A DNA stretch of 9,027 nucleotides from an uncultured bacterium (lineage in GTDB: Bacteria; Bacteroidota; Bacteroidia; Bacteroidales; Marinifilaceae), in assembly GCA_905215395.1 (NCBI GenBank), contig CAJMQA010000137.1, positions 1 to 9,027 on the forward strand, written 5' to 3'. The notes beneath the pieces are model-generated. The model had not been told where the DNA came from, ran no database searches, and worked only from the letters and a program-made list of their open reading frames with translations. The first letter of the stretch is position 1, and the number at the start of each line of letters is the position of its first letter. A program made the position numbers and the translations under genes. Of the stretch, positions 7,745-9,027 are shown piece by piece.

Positions 7745-7833
7745 GTGGAAAGTTTTTTTATCCGGAGGGCTTCCGGTCATAAATTTATAAACTTTACAAA
7801 CTTTAAGAATTCCTGCAAGCTCTGCCCGGTTTG

Positions 7834-8106
7834 TTATTCTACTTTTTTCAGATAGGGGATGCTTTCAGCTCCTTTTTTGATATCCCAGGCTAATTGTTTG
7901 TCCCTGATATAGACTTGTTTCATCATCCGGCTATGAGCTGGCAGATAAATATTCATGCGTTTATAGATTGTTTGAGGGTCAGATAAATCCCCTTCAAAAC
8001 CCGGAAATATAGAGTCTTGATATGATTTTATATCAAATAGATTTTGTGAATTTGTATTTTCGTGGATGGGAGATGAACCTGTGCTGGTACAATTATATAC
8101 AGTCAT
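7834..8106 (-). CDS. Small putative lipoprotein of unknown function, 5' end frame-disrupted
   Basis: I do not recognise this protein. The intact frame encodes 90 residues from the ATG at 8106, starting MTVYNCTSTGSS. In the same frame the codons just upstream spell KKGGIFAIII, but a TAA at 8139-8137 blocks extension and no ATG, GTG or TTG start is available there. An ATG at 8149, in the frame one base off, gives MNRLKKGG before the A7G6 tract. Removing one base of that tract would join the two into a convincing lipoprotein signal peptide (basic n-region, hydrophobic core, VYNC lipobox at residue 20) on a 104-residue protein. The mature part begins with a Ser/Thr/Asn-rich stretch, then a mixed soluble sequence ending PYLKKVE. 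A promoter-like pair sits just before 8149, supporting that upstream start. It could be phase-variable, expressed by slippage, a decaying pseudogene, or intact with a sequencing error. Confidence 0.55.
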   Translation of the reverse strand: MTVYNCTSTGSSPIHENTNSQNLFDIKSYQDSIFPGFEGDLSDPQTIYKRMNIYLPAHSRMMKQVYIRDKQLAWDIKKGAESIPYLKKVE

Positions 8107-8125
8107 AATGATGATTGCAAAAATG

Positions 8126-8138
8126 CCCCCCTTTTTTT
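8126..8138 (-). repeat. Homopolymer tract A7G6 at the 5' end of the small lipoprotein gene
   Basis: On the minus strand seven A residues (8138-8132) are followed directly by six G residues (8131-8126). The tract lies between the ATG at 8149 and the downstream open frame, exactly where the reading frame must change by one base. Such tracts are prone to replication and transcription slippage, and to sequencing indels. Confidence 0.75.
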
Positions 8139-8161
8139 AATCTATTCATAACATAAAGGTT

Positions 8162-8193
8162 TAAAGTCAGCAGGTTAATTTCAGATATGCAAA
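8162..8193 (-). promoter_or_regulatory. Candidate promoter for the small putative lipoprotein
   Basis: On the minus strand TTTG (8193-8190) is followed after 20 bases by TGACTTTA (8169-8162), an imperfect form of the Bacteroidetes TTTG/TAnnTTTG promoter. Transcription would begin around 8156, a few bases before the ATG at 8149. This favours 8149 over 8106 as the original start. Confidence 0.4.
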
Positions 8194-8260
8194 CTTTTAT
8201 AAATATATAAAAAAATCACAGAAAAACAAAGAGGCTGTCCGATTAAGATCGTTTTTAGAT

Positions 8261-8296
8261 AAAAAAACCGACCGAAAAGTTTAGTTTTCGATCGGT
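8261..8296 (-). terminator. Rho-independent terminator of tRNA-Ala
   Basis: On the minus strand ACCGATCGAAAA (8296-8285) pairs with TTTTCGGTCGGT (8278-8267) across a six-base loop, giving 12 bp with one G-U pair. Six T residues follow (8266-8261), seven counting the last stem base. The G-U pair becomes a C-A mismatch on the other strand, so the element is oriented for the minus strand. It lies 14 bases after the tRNA 3' end. Confidence 0.9.
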
Positions 8297-8309
8297 CTCA
8301 TTCGTTTTG

Positions 8310-8383
<74 letters not shown>

Positions 8384-8400
8384 GGCTGTATTTTCGGTCA

Positions 8401-8431
8401 CAAATGTAAAATAAATGCTTGAAACTACAAA
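8401..8431 (-). promoter_or_regulatory. Consensus Bacteroidetes promoter of tRNA-Ala
   Basis: On the minus strand TTTG (8431-8428) is followed after exactly 19 bases by TACATTTG (8408-8401), a perfect match to TTTG-N19-TAnnTTTG. Initiation is expected about 10 bases before the mature tRNA 5' end at 8383. This is the best promoter in the window. Confidence 0.85.
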
Positions 8432-8443
8432 AAATCTACCTTC

Positions 8444-9027
8444 TTATTTTAATTTTAATCCTGCTTTGATGGGGTAATGGTCGGAAAGGGTGATATCGTC
8501 TCTGTTGTAAGGTAGAGTTTCAAGTTCAGGAGTATGTAAAATGTAGTCGATGCGGAAGGAGGGAAATTCTCCGATATAGGTATTGCCGAGTCCCCGTCCC
8601 TGTTCGATGAAACAATCGGCCAGATTTGATTTGATTTTCCGGTAGGTGTAAGACAAGGGGGTATCGTTAAAGTCTCCGCAAACAAGAACCGGATAAGGCG
8701 ATTTTTGTACATGTTTCTGGATGATTTCTGCCTGGGTGGCCCTGTATTTATTGGCTGTAGTCAAACGGGTAGTCAGATTTTTTACTTCGCCTGAGATATC
8801 TTTACTCTTCAGACCCTGGCTCATTTCTTTCATAAATTGGCGTTCTTTTTTGCCCAGTTTGTAAGATTCCAGATGTACACTATAAATGCGTATGGTGTCT
8901 TGCCCGATCTTGAAATCGCAGTATATGCAGGAGCTGGAATATTGTGGTTCAAAAGTAATATGGTTTTTCCGAAGGATTGGAATCCGGGAAAATATGGCCA
9001 TATCCTTGTACATATAATGATAAGGAT
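8444..9027 (-). CDS. Endonuclease/exonuclease/phosphatase (EEP) family protein, 5' part missing
   Basis: This is the C-terminal part (194 complete codons) of a protein with the DNase I-like EEP fold, whose members hydrolyse phosphodiester or phosphoester bonds in nucleic acids, phosphoinositides or sphingolipids. The frame is open to the right edge: codons before the ATG at 9013 read PYHY, which fits the family and shows that this ATG is internal. Visible motifs are MAIFSRIPI, SVHLES, CGDFNDTP (about 8658-8681), RIDYILHTP and LSDHYPI (Ser-Asp-His at 8477-8485), which cover the expected catalytic Asp, Asn, Asp and His residues. An insert with KLGKKERQFMKEMSQGLKSKD lies between the HLES and GDFN motifs. 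Bacteroidales homologues often begin with membrane helices, which would lie outside this window. The substrate cannot be told from sequence. The stop lies 12 bases before the tRNA promoter. Confidence 0.92.
   Translation of the reverse strand, partial: PYHYMYKDMAIFSRIPILRKNHITFEPQYSSSCIYCDFKIGQDTIRIYSVHLESYKLGKKERQFMKEMSQGLKSKDISGEVKNLTTRLTTANKYRATQAEIIQKHVQKSPYPVLVCGDFNDTPLSYTYRKIKSNLADCFIEQGRGLGNTYIGEFPSFRIDYILHTPELETLPYNRDDITLSDHYPIKAGLKLK

Noticed and set aside
7762..7776. CCGGA/TCCGG hairpin as a terminator for the small lipoprotein gene
   Set aside because: The stem is only 5 bp, and on the minus strand it is followed by an A-run instead of a U-run.
8230..8240. String GAGGCTGTCC, which resembles the termini of some Bacteroidetes insertion sequences
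   Set aside because: There is no inverted partner, transposase fragment or target duplication in the window, and ten bases is too short to call an IS remnant.

Overview
The window looks like chromosomal DNA from a member of the Bacteroidales. It is moderately AT-rich, and most genes lack Shine-Dalgarno sites. At least one promoter matches the Bacteroidetes TTTG/TAnnTTTG form exactly, and a GldA-type ABC ATPase and a TlpA-like lipoprotein are present. A family such as Odoribacteraceae would fit, but that is a guess. The layout is ordinary core genome, with one small unexplained gene near a tRNA.

Region by region: bases 1-1940 (minus strand) hold most of a MaeB-type malic enzyme whose C-terminus runs off the left edge. 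A gap of about 170 bp separates it from a divergently transcribed thioredoxin-fold lipoprotein (2112-3458, plus strand). That gene converges on a minus-strand cluster, and the two share a bidirectional hairpin terminator at 3462-3491. The cluster, read right to left, is a YbhN/LPG-synthase-like membrane protein (7713-6631), a small single-pass membrane protein (6596-6279), mutL (6270-4411) and gldA (4404-3493). The last three are separated by only 6-8 bp, so they probably form one operon with its own promoter at about 6612-6619. Upstream lies a 90-codon frame (8106-7834). Its probable lipoprotein signal peptide is split by a one-base frame offset at an A7G6 tract. Further right are a tRNA-Ala(GGC) with a textbook promoter and terminator, and then the C-terminal part of an endonuclease/exonuclease/phosphatase-fold protein that runs off the right edge.

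Functionally, the window combines central carbon metabolism (malate to pyruvate), envelope thiol redox, DNA mismatch repair, an ABC ATPase and translation (tRNA). These are separate housekeeping functions, not parts of one pathway. I found no CRISPR array, intact mobile element, phage gene or recognisable defence system. The most interesting signal is the A7G6 frame break in front of the small putative lipoprotein. Next is a MutL whose C-terminal nuclease-type motifs have diverged at metal-ligand positions.
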